Source: Solirubrobacterales bacterium
Lineage (GTDB): Bacteria; Actinomycetota; Thermoleophilia; Solirubrobacterales; Solirubrobacteraceae
Direction of reading: 5' to 3'
Assembly: GCA_016215085.1 (NCBI GenBank)
Contig: JACRMD010000043.1
Location: forward strand, 1 to 24,425
DNA length: 24,425 bases
Below the pieces are notes generated by a model. It ran no database searches. It was not told where the DNA came from and saw only the letters and a program-made list of their open reading frames with translations. Every line of letters begins with the position of its first letter. The stretch's first letter is position 1. The translations under genes were made by a program, and so were the position numbers. Positions 21,163-24,425 of this stretch are shown here, in pieces.

Positions 21163-22350
21163 GTGCGCGTCGCGCTGCTCACGCGCGAGTACCCGCCCGA
21201 GGTCTACGGCGGCGCGGGCGTGCACGTCGAGTACCTCGCGCGCGAGCTGCGCAGGCACGTCGACCTGACCGTGCACGCGTGGGGCGCCGAGCGCGACGAC
21301 CCGGCGGTGCGCTCCTACCGGCCGTGGGACGCGCTTGCCGGCGACGCGCCGCACCTCGCGGCGCTGCAGGCCGTCTCGGTCGACCTGCTCATGGCGGCGG
21401 GGGTCGAGGGCGCCGACGTGACCCACTCGCACACCTGGTACGCGCAGTTCGCCGGCCACCTGGCCAAGCTCGTCGAGGGCATCCCGCACGTCTCCACCGT
21501 GCACTCGCTGGAGCCGATGCGCCCGTGGAAGGCCGAGCAGCTCGGCGGCGGCTACGCGCTGTCGAGCTTCTGCGAGCGCGTCGCGCTCGAGGGCGCCGAC
21601 GCGGTCATCGCCGTCTCCGAGGGCTCGCGCGAGGACATCTGCCGGGCCTACCCGGCGATCGACCCCGGCCGCATCGAGGTCATCTACAACGGGATCGACA
21701 CCGAGGAGTACCGCCCCGACCCCGGGACCGGCGTGCTCGAGCGCCTCGGCGTCGACCCGGCACGGCCGAGCGTCGTCTTCGTCGGGCGCATCACCCGCCA
21801 GAAGGGCGTGCCGCACCTGCTGCGCGCGGCCCTGGACTTCGCGCCGGAGGCGCAGCTCGTGCTGTGCGCCGGCGCGCCGGACACGCCGGAGATCGCCCGC
21901 GAGGTCGCCGCCGGCGTCGACAGGCTGCGGGCCGCGCGCGACGGCGTCTTCTGGATCGAGGAGATGCTCCCCAAGCCCGACGTGATCCAGCTGCTGTCGC
22001 ACGCGACGGTCTTCGCGTGCCCGTCGATCTACGAGCCGCTCGGGATCGTCAACCTCGAGGCGATGGCGTGCGAGGCGGCGGTGGTGGCGTCGGCGACCGG
22101 CGGCATCGTCGAGGTGGTCGTCGACGGGGAGACCGGCTACCTGGTCCCGCTCGAGCAGGCGCCGGGCTCGATCGACCCGATCGACCCCGAGGCGTTCGCG
22201 GCCGCCTTCGCCGAGCGGGTCAACGCGCTGCTGGCCGACCCCGGCCTCGCGGACCGCATGGGCCGCGCCGGCCGCGCCCGCGCGGTGCAGCGCTTCGCCT
22301 GGGCGGCGATCGCCGAGCAGGTCGCGGCGGTCTACGGCCGCCTCGTCTGA
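21163..22350 (+). CDS. glgM: Glycogen synthase / alpha-maltose-1-phosphate synthase, actinobacterial type
   Basis: 395 aa from GTG 21163, directly after the glgC stop with no gap. GT4 fold: REYPPEVYGGAGVHVEYLA (8-26), HSHTWY (88-93), VHSLEPMRPWK (113-123), FVGRITRQKGV (206-216) and the E-x7-E pair EPLGIVNLE (291-299). This matches the actinobacterial (Corynebacterium-type) family, whose best-studied member, mycobacterial GlgM, joins ADP-glucose and glucose-1-phosphate into maltose-1-phosphate for the GlgE route and also extends glucan. Which activity dominates here cannot be read from sequence, and glgE/glgB are not in the window. It uses the product of the gene before it. Confidence 0.92.
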   Translation: MRVALLTREYPPEVYGGAGVHVEYLARELRRHVDLTVHAWGAERDDPAVRSYRPWDALAGDAPHLAALQAVSVDLLMAAGVEGADVTHSHTWYAQFAGHLAKLVEGIPHVSTVHSLEPMRPWKAEQLGGGYALSSFCERVALEGADAVIAVSEGSREDICRAYPAIDPGRIEVIYNGIDTEEYRPDPGTGVLERLGVDPARPSVVFVGRITRQKGVPHLLRAALDFAPEAQLVLCAGAPDTPEIAREVAAGVDRLRAARDGVFWIEEMLPKPDVIQLLSHATVFACPSIYEPLGIVNLEAMACEAAVVASATGGIVEVVVDGETGYLVPLEQAPGSIDPIDPEAFAAAFAERVNALLADPGLADRMGRAGRARAVQRFAWAAIAEQVAAVYGRLV

Positions 22351-22392
22351 GTCTGCCGGGGACGACGATCGCACGAAGTTCGGTCAGCGCCC

Positions 22393-22422
22393 TTGAGTGC
22401 TGAGTCCCGAGGTGCTTAGGCT
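22393..22422 (+). promoter_or_regulatory. Promoter of the helical protein / peptidase operon
   Basis: TTGAGT (22393-22398), an 18-base spacer, then TAGGCT (22417-22422), 26 bp before the GTG start. This is among the clearest housekeeping-type promoters in the window and shows that the two following genes are separate from the glycogen operon. Confidence 0.65.
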
Positions 22423-22447
22423 CGGCACGTCAACGAGGAGGTGCGCC

Positions 22448-23776
22448 GTGCCCGAGGACCAGAAGCCGGCCGAGGATCCGCCCCTGACGCTCGACGCCGA
22501 GGCGCAGGCGCTGCGGCTGGCCAAGTACAAGGCGGAGGCGCGCAAGGCGATCGCAGCCGCCGACGCCGGCCTGCTCTACCAGCCCAAGGCGACGCCGGTG
22601 AAGGGCGAGACGACGATCGGCGAGAAGGCCGGGTCGCTGCTGGGCAACCTCGCGCTGCGGGGCATCGGGCAGCTCGGCGAGCACATCGCCATCGACGTCG
22701 ACCAGCAGATGGAGCGGACCGCCAAGCCCCATGTCGTCCTCATCGTCTCCGCCACGGGGGTGGCGGCCGGCGACGCGGCGCACGCCGAGATCACCACCCG
22801 CCTGGACTGGTTCGCCGAGCGCTTCGCCGAGGCTCAAGCGGCGCTGGAGGCCGCGCCGCCCATCCCGCAGCCTCAGCCCGCCTCGGGCGGCGCGACGACC
22901 GCCGCGCTCCCGCTGCTGGCCCTGGCCGCCGCGGCGGGGCAGGCCGGGGCCGCCGGGATGAGCGTCCTGGGCCTCGCCGCGGACGTCGTGAGCATGTTCA
23001 AGAGCGACTACGCCGTCACCGCCCGCGAGATCAGCGTGGAGTTCGAGGCGCTGGCGGCGGTCGTCGCGCGCGAGCTCCGCGAGCGCGACGTCGCCGCCGT
23101 CGTCGACGGCTTCCACCTCCTCGAGGGCTCGGAGACGCTGGCGGCGTTCGGCGGACTGCAGGCGGCGCGGTGGGCGCTGGAGGAGACGGTGGCCGAGCGC
23201 CAGGCGCTGGACCTCACCGCCACCGCGGACGCGATCACCGCGCTGCGGACGCGGATCGGCGCGGTGGGCGCCGCGATCGACAAGGCCCGGGCGGCAGGCG
23301 AGGATGCCGCGGCGGCCAACGGGGAGGCCCAGCTCGCTGTCCTGCAGCAGGACCTGGCCGCGATCCAGACCGCCGAGTACCTCGCTCGCACCGCGCAGAT
23401 CGCTACGGCCAAGGCGCTGATCGCGGCGTTCGACGGCTTCGCCGGCGCGATCACGAAGGCGGCGGACGGCGCGACGACGCCGCTCGTCGCCGCGGCGCTG
23501 CGCGACGTCATCCACCACGGCGTCAAGACGACGCCGGACGCGCAGCAGCGGACGCCTATCGGCCACCTCCTGTACCTGTCGGTGAGCTCGAGCGGCGGGG
23601 AGCAGATCACGCGTACCGGGTTGTTCGCCAACAACGAGCGCCTCGGGCTCGTGGCGAGCGTGCAGGCCACCTACCTGCTCGCCGACGCGACGGGCGTGGT
23701 GCTGACCGGGGGCTCGGACGGCGCGGCCAGTCACGCCCGCTTCAACGTGAAGGACAACCGGCTGGAGTGGCCCTAG
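22448..23776 (+). CDS. Hypothetical helical protein, 442 aa, coupled to a peptidase gene
   Basis: The start GTG 22448 is set by a strong AGGAGGT site 5 nt upstream; the longer frame from 22397 would include the promoter. No family is recognised. Layout: a charged N-terminus (1-60); a Gly/Ala-rich segment and a short strand PHVVLIVSATGVA (94-106); a Pro-rich linker (137-145); one hydrophobic stretch (about 151-183) that could sit in a membrane; a long Ala-rich helical region with likely coiled coil (about 190-350); and a beta-rich tail (374-442, LLYLSVSSSGGEQITRTGLF and later strands). No signal peptide. The next gene starts 3 bp after its stop, so the two proteins are probably made together. 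It may be a partner, substrate or inhibitor of that peptidase (inference). Confidence 0.8.
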   Translation: MPEDQKPAEDPPLTLDAEAQALRLAKYKAEARKAIAAADAGLLYQPKATPVKGETTIGEKAGSLLGNLALRGIGQLGEHIAIDVDQQMERTAKPHVVLIVSATGVAAGDAAHAEITTRLDWFAERFAEAQAALEAAPPIPQPQPASGGATTAALPLLALAAAAGQAGAAGMSVLGLAADVVSMFKSDYAVTAREISVEFEALAAVVARELRERDVAAVVDGFHLLEGSETLAAFGGLQAARWALEETVAERQALDLTATADAITALRTRIGAVGAAIDKARAAGEDAAAANGEAQLAVLQQDLAAIQTAEYLARTAQIATAKALIAAFDGFAGAITKAADGATTPLVAAALRDVIHHGVKTTPDAQQRTPIGHLLYLSVSSSGGEQITRTGLFANNERLGLVASVQATYLLADATGVVLTGGSDGAASHARFNVKDNRLEWP

Positions 23777-23779
23777 CCG

Positions 23780-24425
23780 GTGGCCCGGTACGTCCTGCTC
23801 CCGCAGGAGGGCATCGTCGTCCGCGGCGGGACCGCCCCGGGCGCGATGCTGGCCCTGCCCGCGACCCGCAGCACCGAGGAGCGTGGATGGGGGATCCTCG
23901 ACGGCTTGGAGGTCGGCGTCGTCGACGCGACGCGCGAGGACGGGCCGCGGCTGGTCGAGATCAGCGACGAGGCGGCGCGGGCGATCAACGCGTCGCCGAC
24001 GCCCGTACGCGCGTTGCCGGAGGTCGAGTACGGGCCGCCGGCCCCGCGCCCACGCCCGGCAGGGGGCGCGACGCAGGCGCTCTCGACGGCCTCCGCCACG
24101 CTGCGCGTGCGGTGCGAGGACGCGGTCACCGGGCTCGGCGTGGCGGGGGTGCACGTCATCGCCTTCACCAGCGTGGCCCGCCGGAGCGGGGACCAGGGCG
24201 ACACCGGTGCGGACGGCGAGGTCCTGCTGCGGCTGCGGCCAGGCGCCGTCGAGCGGCTGCTGGCCTACCCGCCGCCCGGATACTGGGGCGCGTGCCGCAC
24301 GCAGCTGACGGCCCCCGGGGCCGAGGTGGTGACGCTGGTGCCCGCGGACGTCGCGCACGTCGACGCGCTGCGCCGCTGCTACGGCACCTCGCGCTTCGAC
24401 GCGACGGCCGGCGTCCGCGTCGCGG
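23780..24425 (+). CDS. Probable subtilisin-like (S8) serine peptidase, N-terminal part (runs off the window)
   Basis: The frame from GTG 23780 is open to the end of the window (215 codons) and begins 3 bp after the previous stop. Residues 1-80 start with ARYVLLPQEGIVVRGG and resemble the leading part of actinobacterial S8 peptidases. Residues 106-186 look like a small beta-sandwich (TLRVRCEDAVTGLGVAGVHV, then TGADGEVLLRL). The last residues, FDATAGVRVA, are what normally precedes the catalytic-Asp motif of subtilases (GVxVAVxDTG), but the catalytic triad itself lies outside the window, so the family is inferred. No signal peptide is seen, so it may act inside the cell. The spacing suggests translational coupling to the helical protein. 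Confidence 0.65.
   Translation, partial: MARYVLLPQEGIVVRGGTAPGAMLALPATRSTEERGWGILDGLEVGVVDATREDGPRLVEISDEAARAINASPTPVRALPEVEYGPPAPRPRPAGGATQALSTASATLRVRCEDAVTGLGVAGVHVIAFTSVARRSGDQGDTGADGEVLLRLRPGAVERLLAYPPPGYWGACRTQLTAPGAEVVTLVPADVAHVDALRRCYGTSRFDATAGVRVA

Noticed and set aside
19333..22374. Minus-strand open frame of 1013 codons
   Set aside because: Antisense shadow of glgC-glgM, which are strongly identified on the plus strand; caused by high GC.

Overview
The window is one stretch of very GC-rich (about 70-75% by eye) chromosome from an actinobacterium. A class E sortase with an LAxTG substrate, an ECF41 sigma factor, an actinobacterial-type glgC-glgM pair, many GTG starts and TANNNT -10 boxes all fit Actinomycetota. 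The style of several proteins suggests a Solirubrobacterales/Thermoleophilia member, but that is inference and no marker gene proves it. No rRNA, CRISPR array, insertion sequence, integrase or phage gene was seen.

Layout. 1-2993: the end of a surface protein with an LAFTG sorting signal, convergent with a class E sortase, preceded by a P-loop ATPase/HTH regulator whose frame is broken near 2000. 3014-4085: a PECR-like SDR, then tRNA-Gly(TCC), tRNA-Pro(GGG) and a hairpin. 4162-6296 (minus): a three-gene operon of SUMF1-fold protein, MIP18/DUF59 protein and amidohydrolase-2 protein. Two of the three depart from the usual active site. 6599-10831: a tightly coupled operon of a GT4-helical fusion, a second GT4 and a GH130 mannoside phosphorylase-like protein, probably making and turning over a mannose-containing glycan. 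10849-12093 (minus): a small CxxC protein and an LPG-synthase-TM/flippase-like membrane protein.

12156-13663: an ECF41 module, with an AhpD-like gene overlapping its sigma gene and a close match to the family promoter in front. 13745-16576: a secreted beta-helix protein, a possible small helical ORF and an SDR-fold protein lacking the catalytic Tyr/Lys. 16625-18913: a possible defence or toxin-antitoxin patch. An Xre/DUF2384 antitoxin and a RES toxin are fused in one chain, behind an operator-like repeat laid over its promoter, and converge on a gene with an unrecognised N-terminal region and a C-terminal Schlafen/AlbA_2 domain. About 460 bp of unclear sequence with palindromes follows. 19375-22350: a small hypothetical gene, then glgC and glgM for ADP-glucose and maltose-1-phosphate/glycogen synthesis. 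22448-24425: a helical protein of unknown function coupled to what appears to be the start of a subtilisin-like protease, cut by the window edge.

The best candidates for something undescribed are the fused RES-Xre protein with its operator, the AlbA_2 gene beside it, the helical protein plus peptidase pair, and the SUMF1/MIP18/amidohydrolase operon with altered active sites. All functions are read from motifs alone. No database search was possible.
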